Part shown: positions 55,830-64,000 of the stretch, in pieces
How the letters are laid out: the number at the start of each line of letters is the position of its first letter
Numbering within the stretch: the stretch's first letter is position 1
Assembly: GCA_012064385.1 (NCBI GenBank)
Contig: QRDG01000136.1
Location: forward strand, 1,259,079 to 1,323,078
From: Puccinellia tenuiflora
Lineage: Eukaryota; Streptophyta; Magnoliopsida; Poales; Poaceae
Reading direction: 5' to 3'
Length of the DNA: 64,000 bases
The notes under the pieces: generated by a model
Databases searched by the model: none
The model's input: only the letters and a program-made list of their open reading frames with translations
What the model was told of the DNA's origin: nothing
Program-made: the position numbers and the translations under genes

Positions 55830-57329
55830 TCACCAGCCGTAGCCGCCACCGTTGTACCCCTGAGTGGTGGTGCTCTGGTACGTCTCGTAGTGCCTCCCGC
55901 CGCCGTGTTGCTGGCGGCGTTCATATGTACTGTACTGGTGCGTGGTGCCTAGCTTGGCGGGGCCGTGCTTCGCGCCGTAGGCCAGCTCCTCCTCGCAGTC
56001 GCTCTCCTCCTCGCTGCTGCAGTCGCTCTCGCTATCGCACGGATACTGCATGGCGCCACTGCGGTGGCCCCCGACGCAGTCGACCTGCTGCTTGTATGTA
56101 TTCCCGTATGCCACCGGCGCCTTGTTGTGGTGAACGGCCCCGGTCACGCCGCCGAGAGCGTACCCTCCGGCGCCGCAGGCTTGCTTCTCCATCGCCTTCT
56201 TCTGGACGAGAGCGTCGAACCCCGCGACGCCGCCGTCGCACGACCCCTGCTGGTACGTGCTATGCCCGGCGCCGTAGCCGACCTTGTGCTTCTGCGTCAC
56301 GTTCTTCTGCACAAGAGCGTCAAATCCTCCGACGTCGTCGTACATCGACGTCTTGTGTCCGCCGCCGTAGCCGTACTGCTTCTGCCCCGCGCTCTTCTGG
56401 ACGAGGGCGTCGTACCCTCCGACGCCGTCGACGCAACCTTGCTGGTACGCGCCGTAGCCGTCATCCGCGTGCTGATACTCCTTGTGCCCGCCGTAAGCAC
56501 CGTACCCCCCGGCGGCGCCTCCATGCTGGTATGCCTGGTGCTCGCCGGCGTAGCCGTGCTTCTGCACCGCGCTGCCGTGGTGGGCAGCGCCGTACCCTCC
56601 GGCGCCGCCCCCATGCTGGTACGCCTTCTGCCCGCCGTAGCCGTGCTTTTGCACGGCGCTGTCGTGGCCGTACCCCCCGACGACGTCGCTTCCATGCTGG
56701 TTTGCCTTGTACCCCCCGTCCCCGTAGCCGTGCTTCTGCACCACGGCGCTGTCGTGGCCGTACCCCCCGACGGCGTCGCTTCCATGCTGGTTTGCCTTGT
56801 AGCCCCCGTCCCCGTACCCGTAGCCGTGCTTCTGCACCGTGCTCTCATGGTGGAGAGCGGTGTACCCTTTGAGGTCGCCTCCATGCTGGTACGCCTGGTG
56901 CTCGCCGCCGTAGCCGTGCTGCTTCTGCACCGCGCCGCCGTACCCACCGGCGTCGCTCCCATGCTGTCCGTACGACGCCTTCTGCTCGCCGTAGCCGTGC
57001 TTCTGCGCCGCACCGGCGTCGTGGTGGAGAGCGTCGTACCCACCAACGTCGCCCCCGTACGCCTTCTGCCCGTACGCGTGCTTCTGGACGGTGCCACCAC
57101 CGTGGTAGGCAGAGTCAGAGTACGCTCCGGCCTTCTCCTCGCACACCTCCTCCAGGGTGGTGTGCTTCACGGTGGCGCCGGTGCAGGGCGGCTTCTCGTT
57201 GACGGTCATGCGGCTGATCTCTGTCACGACGGTGGTCACGGCGTCGGAGTTTTGGGTGTGGTAGTTTATCACGGGTTTGCTCTGGCAGTAGCCCCCGTAG
57301 CCATAGGCGCCACGCTTGACCACAGACAT
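55830..57329 (-). CDS. Gly/Tyr/His/Gln-rich tandem-repeat protein (499 aa, single exon)
   Basis: The ATG is at 57327-57329. I do not recognise a named family. Residues 1-70 are non-repetitive (VVTEISRMTVNEKPPCTGAT, TTLEEVCEEKAG). Residues about 78-375 hold roughly ten diverged repeats of about 30 residues, built on VQKHGYGG-xx-AYQHGG-xx-GGYGAxHH. The last repeats change to YDALVQK / FDALVQK forms. A short Cys/Ser/Glu cluster follows (DSESDCSSEEESDCEEE, about 435-451), then a Tyr/Gln/Gly tail (NGGGYGW). There is no signal peptide or membrane segment, so it is probably cytosolic or nuclear. The regular Tyr/Gly/His spacing suggests an intrinsically disordered, possibly self-associating or metal-binding protein; this is inference. 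A good TATA box lies upstream. The 456-codon frame on the plus strand is a shadow. Confidence 0.82.
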   Translation of the reverse strand: MSVVKRGAYGYGGYCQSKPVINYHTQNSDAVTTVVTEISRMTVNEKPPCTGATVKHTTLEEVCEEKAGAYSDSAYHGGGTVQKHAYGQKAYGGDVGGYDALHHDAGAAQKHGYGEQKASYGQHGSDAGGYGGAVQKQHGYGGEHQAYQHGGDLKGYTALHHESTVQKHGYGYGDGGYKANQHGSDAVGGYGHDSAVVQKHGYGDGGYKANQHGSDVVGGYGHDSAVQKHGYGGQKAYQHGGGAGGYGAAHHGSAVQKHGYAGEHQAYQHGGAAGGYGAYGGHKEYQHADDGYGAYQQGCVDGVGGYDALVQKSAGQKQYGYGGGHKTSMYDDVGGFDALVQKNVTQKHKVGYGAGHSTYQQGSCDGGVAGFDALVQKKAMEKQACGAGGYALGGVTGAVHHNKAPVAYGNTYKQQVDCVGGHRSGAMQYPCDSESDCSSEEESDCEEELAYGAKHGPAKLGTTHQYSTYERRQQHGGGRHYETYQSTTTQGYNGGGYGW

Positions 57330-57409
57330 GCTTAGCTAGCTACTTTGCTTGCTTGGTTTGGTTCTCAAGGTTTGGTTTGTGCACGTATATGTGGCCTTAC
57401 GAGGTAGAG

Positions 57410-57416
57410 TTTTATA
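57410..57416 (-). promoter_or_regulatory. TATA box of the repeat-protein gene
   Basis: TATAAAA on the minus strand, 81 bp before the ATG; this would place the transcription start near 57380 and give a leader of about 50 nt. Confidence 0.65.
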
Positions 57417-58232
57417 GGGGCTCGTGGCGAGTGGGGGCCATAGCATTTGTGCTCTTTTATGGCAGCTTGGATATATGCTCGATTTGTAACTTTATATCTA
57501 GTCAAGCATCTAGTGATTCGAACCCAGGTTTGTATATATCTCAAATTCTCCATTATCAAGGCACCTTGTAACGTGACGTGTATACTCTGATTATTGTTAA
57601 CTGGTAAAGCAAAGATCCCATTCGTGAGCCACATTTAATGGCTTTTCTTTCCCTGCGCGTAGTGGTAATATGATTGCTTATCGTATCTTATAGTGAAATG
57701 ATCTGGTCAAGTTTGTTTCGCATCTTTTTCCTTTCAAAGAAAAGGATTTCTCCCCATTGATTTGCTCGATCGTGCTATTTGCAAATAATTTGCAGCAATC
57801 AAGATGCTACTTGATATTTATCGCCTGCTTCGCATGAGCGTTGATTCACTAGCGCTAGCAACTCTCAGAAGTTGGAGAACCATTGGGAAAGCACGCCCCA
57901 TAAATGGCGTCCCTAAAATCCAACCGATGCAGTTTTAGTACATGAGCGGTACTGCCGCATGGACAAGAAATACTACGGCAACCTATAGCTCCAGCAGTAC
58001 TAGTCAGTGTTGTGTTGCACAAGGTGAACCAGCGGTACTACCGGCTATGCTATTCGGTACTACCGCATAACAAAAGGTTCGGAAATGCTTCCCCGCCTGC
58101 GCTCACGCGTGCCGGGCTTATCGTGGCCGGTCATCGTGCGTTTCAGACCCCCACGACACACGTGTAAATTTGCAAGAAAGCCCCTTAACTAAATCCAATT
58201 TGTATTAAGTGATCCCTCCCACATTGCAAAAC

Positions 58233-58555
58233 AGACCTTGCTTTATTCTTAGCTCATGGTCCACTCCATTTTCCCTGCTGCCGTCGTGGGCGCTCGGGCA
58301 GGACCCGTGCAGCGGGTTCGAGGGCGTCGCCGTCGCCAACGTCTCGCTGCAGGGGAGGGGCCTGTCCGGGGCGCTCTCCCCGGCCGTCGCGGGTCTCCGC
58401 TGCTCACCGGCCTCTACCTCCACTACAACGCGCTCCACGGCGCCGTGCCCCGGGAGCTCGCCAGGCTCATCTGGCTCACCGACGTCTACCTCAACGTCAA
58501 CAACTTCTCCGGGCCCATCCCGCCCGACACCGGTGCCATGGCCTGCTACAAGGTA
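58233..58555 (+). pseudogene. Leucine-rich-repeat receptor fragment, frameshifted
   Basis: One frame gives LGQDPCSGFEGVAVANVSLQ and GRGLSGALSPAVAGLR; from about 58400 a different frame gives LTGLYLHYNALHGAVPRELA and LTDVYLNVNNFSGPIPPDTG. Together these look like the N-terminal cap and first two repeats of a plant LRR receptor kinase. The homology stops after GAMACYK at about 58551. No signal peptide, further repeats or kinase are present. The fragment is broken and truncated at both ends. Confidence 0.75.
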
Positions 58556-58653
58556 CCACACGAAAGACCCCGACGATCTGTAGAAGACGACGAAGCCAAC
58601 GAAATCGCCGACACGTTGCTCCACCGGTGTGGAAGCAGAACAGCCTCCAACGA

Positions 58654-58752
58654 CCAAGCCCGGGACGGGGAGGAGGAGATCCGGCGGTGAGTTCGTTAGT
58701 GGAGGCCAAGCCCGGGACGGGGAGGAGGAGATCCGGTGATGAGTTCGTTCGT
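58654..58752 (+). repeat. 52-bp tandem duplication
   Basis: CCAAGCCCGGGACGGGGAGG starts at 58654 and again at 58706, and each copy continues through AGATCCGG...GAGTTCGTT with few changes. Confidence 0.9.
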
Positions 58753-59375
58753 CAGGCTGTACGGGGAGGGATTGGATAAGATGTATTTGTACTCTTTGTT
58801 TGCTATAAGGGAAGGGAAGTGCACAAAGTGAAGGTTGTCTGTGTAAATTGCAGTACACGAATCTCAAACAACATGTGCATGGTGGAGATAAGCCCAGGTC
58901 CCGTGACCCCAGGCGGAAAAAACCGTGTTGCAAAAGGTTTGCAGTACTTGCCTGGTACTAGAACCGGTAGTGCCTCTCCTGGGAAAGGGGACGGTACAGT
59001 CATGAGCATGTCCGGTACTACCGCACCTGAGATTGAACCAGAAACTCAATAAATTTTGCAAATAAGTGAAATAATATGTATTGTTATGGTACATGAGCGC
59101 TACTACCTCATGGACAAGCGATACTACAACAACCATAGCTCTAGTGGTACTAGTCAGTGCTGCACAAGGCGAGCCAGCGGTACTACCACAGTAGCACCAT
59201 AACCTACCAGGTGCCATACTACCGGCTATGCTATTCGGTACTACTGCTTGTCAGAGGCGAAGCTAGAAAAATAAGTCAATGGGGTCATCTCTTCATGGCT
59301 ATGAGGTATAACTAAGTGTGATAACCGTAGTAATTAGCAATTTAGTGTAGATTATCACAGATCCATTGGGTTCAC

Positions 59376-60890
59376 TGATGGTGTAAATGATAATAGCGTT
59401 GGCGGTGCCCCAAGCAAAGGCGTGTAGCAAGTAGCAGTTTTCCCTCAGTAAGAACCAAGGTTTAATCGAACCAGTAGAACTTTGAAATCAACAACGAGGT
59501 GCACATCGACGATCTCTGGCATTTAACCGTCATCGAGCGTGGACCTACACACACTCAAACTAATACTTTGCCCCCCAACGGCAGAAAGGTTGTCAATCTC
59601 CCCGATCTGTGATGTTCACTATACTCTTCTATTCTTGTAGACTTATTGAGCCTCTAAGCGCAGAAGTTTGTAAGACAACAACAAATTTCACTTAAGTGAG
59701 TAACTCAAGGTTTATCGAATCCATGGGAGGAAGAGGTTGAACGTATCCTCTCTCAAGCAATCCTGCAATTAAGATACAAGAAGTCTCTTGTTTCCCCAAC
59801 ACACCTAATACAATTGTCAGTTGTATAGGTGAACTAGTTCGGCGAAGAGATGGTAAAATGCAAGTAATATGGATGGTAAAAGGTGGTTTTATAATTCTGT
59901 AATAAAAATGGCAGCAAGTAAACAAGTAGCAAAAGTGACTTAAAACGATGTATCAATGCTTGGAAACAAAGCCTAGACTTCATACTTTAACTAGTGACTA
60001 CTCTCAACATCATTAACATAATTAAACACATGATGCTTCACACAAAAGCATGCAAGGTAGACGTTATTTAGAGATCATTCTTTCGTGGATCAAATAGGAT
60101 GAGAATTGCGTAGGGCTACAAAAACACACCTTAAAATTCGTATTCCACATCTAGGGACAATGCAACCCTGCCACTATCATTATCCAAAGATAGTACTAAC
60201 AAACACCACAAGCTATCTCTTAAATAGTCTTTTTCTAATGCATCCACGACACACGCACTGTCACTATCGCACCATGGAGATTACACTAAACACAAGCATC
60301 AAGAAATCTCATGATCTATTCAATCTAACAATAATAAAGAAACAAACTCATGATGAAGATCCCTCCAACCTAGTATCCATAGAGTCACACACGGCACCCG
60401 CACTGTCATCGTGGCACCGTGATCAGAAGGTGACTCCGGAAATTGTACTAAATAACACCACTTGAGCAACATGATATCCATTACATAAAAAGAAACATCA
60501 TGTATTCAACTATACTAACAAAGCTTATGATCACAATCAAGATATCACATCATGGGAGAGATAGATAACCACATAGCTACACGTACAAGCCTCAGCCCCG
60601 AGGTAGACTACTCACGCATGGCCATGGTGAGTGAGACCTTGATGGAGAGGTGCAGCACGGAGAGGGTGCGGCGGCAGGCGGCGGCGGCCCTTGGCCCCCC
60701 TTCAAGCTTGGAGATGGTGCTGGTATGGAGGAGGTCCTCTAGCCCTAGGCGGATGCCTAGGAGGAGGAAAATTCGTGGTGGTGTGGTGACCTAGGTTTCC
60801 TCCCTTTATATATATATTCTCGGATTCCCGTCATCAGATTTTTTTTTCCTTCAGTAAAACGGGCGACCCGGGCGCCTCGGACCTCGGATT
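59376..60890 (-). mobile_element. Athila-type LTR fragment, minus orientation, cut by the CACTA element
   Basis: From TGATGGTGTAAATGATAATAGCG it follows the solo LTR at 35743-36946 through AAGTAGCAGTTTT, CACACACTCAAAC and ACTTTGCCCCCCAACGGCAG. It stops at about 60890 where CACTACAAG begins. The missing part of the LTR is expected beyond the other end of the CACTA element, outside the window. It holds no gene. Confidence 0.7.
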
Positions 60891-61264
60891 GGCACTACAA
60901 GGCAAATGAGTTTTAGTGACAAAATGCTTCTGTCACTAAATATCCCAATTTTGTCACTGATTAGTTGGGGATGACAAAATTGGGGCGTCATTAGGTTTTT
61001 CACTGATTGACCATCATAGATTCATGGGGGTGACGAGATGAATTTTTTTTGTCGCTGATTAAGTTGAATCTGTGACGGTAGTATTTTTTGTCAATGATCA
61101 TGGTTAATCTGTGACAGCCTGATTTGTCACCGTAAGTATGAATATTTGTCAGTATTAGATTGAATTTGGTCAACAAATGCTGATGTGGCTTCTTACATGT
61201 GGGTCCGACTGTGGTGATGTGGATGCTGATGAGTGGGTCCAGATGGTGTGACGTCAGATGATGT

Positions 61265-61525
61265 CATGTAGGCCAGCACGGTGCTGACAAGTTGGACCCA
61301 CATTTTATCTGGTAAGTGGGACCCACTTAATCCTGACAGGTGGGACACATTTTTTCTGATAAGTGGGACCCACTTAATCCTGACAGGTGGGACCCATTGT
61401 TTCTGGTTAGTGGGACCCACAAAATTCGTACAGGTACCCAATTTTTTCTGGTAAGTGGGACCCACAAAATTCGGACAGGTGGAACCATTTCATTTTGCGA
61501 GAAGTGGGACCCACCATTTTAAGAT
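61265..61525. repeat. Tandem repeats of about 40-45 bp near the CACTA end
   Basis: GTGGGACCCACTTAATCCTG, then ACAGGTGGGACCCAT and TTTTTTCTGGTAAGTGGGACC, repeat about six times with changes (ACCCACAAAATTCGGACAGG in later copies). Confidence 0.85.
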
Positions 61526-61804
61526 TGTGGGACCATACGTTGGTCCCATATTATGGTGACGGTGTCACATTTTCCGTCACGGTTGGAAGAGAAAAGAAAT
61601 TTGTAAAAATGTAATATTCTGGTAATTTATTGCAGACAAATATAATTGAATAGAAAATATATAATTGGAACCAAATAAATATTATAGCATATATAGTGGC
61701 ACACATCAAAAATTTAAAAGACAATGAGGTGAATAAGACAGGGAAAAGTAGCATCTAGCACTGTTCTTTATTAAGAAGATGCATCAGGATGGCGCTGTTG
61801 TTCA

Positions 61805-64000
61805 TCAGTTGGGTTGCGATGATTGCTGCGACGTCCTTAAGAGCAAACTAAGCAGGGCATCCGTTTCTTGTTGCCTTTTTTCATAAGCCAGACTCTTCTC
61901 TTCCTGAGATTTCTTGAGAGCTGCTAGTTCTTCATCCTGTTTCCTTTTCAGTTCTTCAAATTTTTGTTCCTGGGCTTGTATCCTTGACTCCAAATCATTT
62001 TAATACCTTTCAGCTGCTAGTAATGACTGTTGCTCCTGATCAGCAAGCCTCTCTTCTAGCTCTTTAATGCGCTCTTTAGAAATGGTGTATCTCTGGGAGC
62101 ATGATGAGACGCCCAATCTTGAAAGGAATGTGCTAGAGCTGGAGGAGCTCTGTTCCTTGAGTGCTGCTTCAACAATCATCACATCTGTTTGTACTGGATG
62201 ATCCTCTGGGTGTCCATTTTTCTTATCAGCATTTGTTCCTGCAATTAGATTCAAATGTGTCAAATGCTAGTATGCCAACTCATTAATAATGAATTTGTGT
62301 TGTTGTTAGCTATTTCTTACATAAGCATCTTTTGCTTCCTGAGACATGACACCATCCTTGTTAGTGTGGCTTATTCTGAAAAATTCAATTGGTGATGTTT
62401 CTTGCTCCTCGTTCAGAGCCTTCTACAAGGATTAGTAAATTTTGAATATCAGTTCTGTAAATTATATATTTGCAGTACAAGTAGGTACGAATTGCATAGA
62501 GCTAGTTGAAATACTTACAAGATGCTCGTAGTGGGCAATGTAGCTTCTAGATCCAGTGGTATGGTGCTGCTTCACATTTTCTATGTTCTTTACATTCTTG
62601 CCACACATTTCCTGTATTCAGTAGCTGGAATTAATAAAGTGATCCATTAAAGAAAATATGTATGAATTCAGTAGCTGTAGGGTGAAACAAATATGAATTA
62701 TGTACCTGGTAGTGCTCATCAAACCATCTGTTCACAAGTTCTTTCCAACTATTCTCTTCTACATTATGTGGCTTCATAAAATAAGCTTGCTCAGTAGTAA
62801 GCTTTTGAATCTTGGGCCAGTAAAATTTCTTAAGCCTATAACGTTGTTGCCGAATACTATTTTGTATCATATCCGTGCACACTGATTTGGCCACTTCATC
62901 ACTTGTGTCCATAACAAACTTTTCCTGCAAAAGAGTGTTGCATATGCAGAAATTAGGTTGTTAACCATGTAACAAACTGATAAATAGAAATGAAGATACT
63001 AGACTCACCGCAACTTTTTAATTGCAGAAGGAACAACCTCTTGTAGAATCTTATCTTTGTCGTACAGCTTCCAGTGCATTGCAAGGGGCATCTTATCACT
63101 ACGGATGTGCATACCAACCTCAGAGCTAAGTTTTGCTGCATGCAGAGGATTTTTGGGTCTCCTCACGCCTGCAGTGAAGTCAATTTGCATTTTATTGCCA
63201 CCATTTCTTTTTGTCCATTCATGGAGTGAATGCCCCATGGTAGGTGTGCGTCCTTCTCTTTTCTGTTTTGACTTGACAGAGTTTGACAATGCATCTGAAA
63301 TTAAGACACAGAACAGGTTAAACTTGACCAAATATTTGTAACTAAGTAGCAGTAAAACATGTAAAGTATCGATGTTCGTACCTTTGTGAAACGGAACAAT
63401 TTGATTGTCATCAGGTGAGTTGCTGCCATCAGAAGTACGATTCTGCGTCATAGATGTGGTTTGATCTTCAGTGTTGCCGTCTTCTGTCCTCGTAGGCGTA
63501 TATAAGGCCGCAGGTTCAGTGACAGCAGGTGCTCTTGATCTTGTTGAAATGGTGGATGAAGGTACAACGGTTTTGACATGCTTATTACGTGCTGCAGTTG
63601 CAGGTTCATCCACTGCCTATTTGATAGTAGATGAAGACATATGTATGAATGTAGTACCATGCATTAGATAAGCAATTTGCGAATAGATAAAACATGTTAG
63701 ACCTAGACGGCCGCTTTGAGACATTGCACTCCTCCTCATCTGTATCAAATTCATCATCTTCATTGGCTAGCTCTACATCATCTGGTTCATATGCAGGGTC
63801 AGCTTGTAGGTCCTCGTCTTGAGGTTGTGTCTTGTTTTGTTTCTGATTAATCCCGCTTTGTAACCCACCGTACACGAAGGTACGTGCAACCTATCTGAAA
63901 TCTTGTGGATTAAGACCTCCAGCAGCAAATTTTTCTTCCATTGCTTCCTGTAGACGAGCAGCATTTTGCTCCATCTCTTTTCTCCTTACTAACTCATATG
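61805..64000 (-). pseudogene. CACTA ORF1-type (plant transposase Ptta/En/Spm, Transposase_24) gene, partial and broken
   Basis: Likely exons on the minus strand: the 5' part at about 63703-64000 (acidic, DDEFDTDEEEC), 63382-63616, 63009-63294, 62706-62924, 62519-62611, 62321-62422 and 61805-62266. The core family part reads RLKKFYWPKIQKL, ENSWKELVNRWFDEHYQ and TTGSRSYIAHYEHL. The C-terminal exon is a coiled coil rich in Glu/Lys/Gln (RIKELEERLADQEQQ, KRKQDEELAALKKSQEEK). In-frame stops occur at 62000-62002 (TAA between AERY and NDLESRI) and 63891-63893 (TAG after NPQDFR). In En/Spm systems the corresponding protein (TNPA type) binds subterminal repeats. Exon borders near 62266 and 63703 are uncertain. 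Confidence 0.75.

Larger units (their letters stand above)
57939..59250. repeat. Diverged direct repeats flanking an LRR gene fragment
   Basis: Copy one (about 57939-58073) and copy two (about 59091-59250) share GTACATGAGCGxTACTxCC, CATGGACAAG, AGTACTAGTCAGTG and GCTATGCTATTCGGTACTAC in the same order. Copy two has an additional segment. GGTACTACCGG motifs occur in both and between them. They could be the remains of a retroelement that carries the LRR fragment, or an older local duplication. Confidence 0.55.
60893..64000 (-). mobile_element. CACTA (En/Spm) transposon, 3' part, continues beyond the window
   Basis: The terminus CACTACAAGGCAAATGAG is followed by subterminal motifs TTTTAGTGACA / TGTCACTAAAT and TTTGTCACTGATTA in both orientations (60910-61160). 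A block of short tandem repeats and a minus-strand Transposase_24-type gene lie further in. Because the gene points towards the terminus, this is the 3' end of the element. The other terminus is not in the window, so no target duplication can be read. Confidence 0.85.

Noticed and set aside
55965..57335. 456-codon open frame on the plus strand opposite the GYH-rich gene
   Set aside because: It is the GC-biased antisense shadow of the repeat gene. Its Val/Leu/Ala-rich translation only mirrors the Tyr/His/Gly codons, and the TATA box and ATG support the minus strand.

Overview
The window looks like nuclear DNA of a grass, most likely a Triticeae species (wheat, Aegilops or barley group). Intron-rich genes with GC-rich first exons are spaced through a large excess of nested transposons. 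These include Athila-type Ty3/gypsy elements, a BARE/WIS/Angela-type copia LTR, Stowaway and Tourist MITEs, a PIF/Harbinger element and a CACTA element. This assignment rests on recognising repeat families, not on a database search.

Layout. 1-2741: the 3' part of an LTR ending in GGTCGCTACA, carrying a 60-bp tandem array split by a Mutator-like MITE. 2831-5098: a Stowaway MITE and a decayed TIR element. 5479-9287 (+): a nine-exon gene for a plant PRUNE/DHHA2-like protein that appears to lack the metal-binding aspartates. 10479-11435 (-): a single-exon DUF868 gene. 13000-13867: a decayed TIR element. 14983-38923: one Athila-type retrotransposon expanded by nested insertions. A complete 6.1-kb non-autonomous gag-only LTR element sits inside its 5' LTR. 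Four solo LTRs interrupt its pol and 3' region. A GC-rich TIR element sits in its 3' LTR. Target-site duplications were read for every insertion. 40706-40924: a Tourist-like MITE. 42319-47781: a nearly intact PIF/Harbinger element with a transposase (one nonsense codon) and an intact four-exon Myb/SANT-like partner gene. 48193-50113: GC-rich decayed elements and a fold-back Stowaway. 50700-55455 (+): a DUF707 gene with a non-coding leader exon and 14 coding exons. 55830-57329 (-): a single-exon gene for a Gly/Tyr/His/Gln-rich tandem-repeat protein. 58233-58555: a leucine-rich-repeat gene fragment between diverged direct repeats. 59376-60890: an Athila-type LTR fragment cut by a CACTA element (60893 to the window end) with a decayed Transposase_24-type gene on the minus strand.

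Host genes. Four protein-coding host genes are supported (PRUNE-like, DUF868, DUF707, GYH-rich repeat protein). Nothing in the sequence links them into one pathway; they appear to be independent loci on a gene island fragmented by transposons. The transposon genes work in their own sets: Athila gag-PR-RT-RH-IN plus a downstream extra ORF; the gag-only element presumably depends on another element's pol; the PIF transposase and its Myb-like partner are normally both needed for transposition.

Limits. Exon models were read by hand from GT/AG sites and frame continuity. Transcription starts, poly(A) sites and family names need external data.
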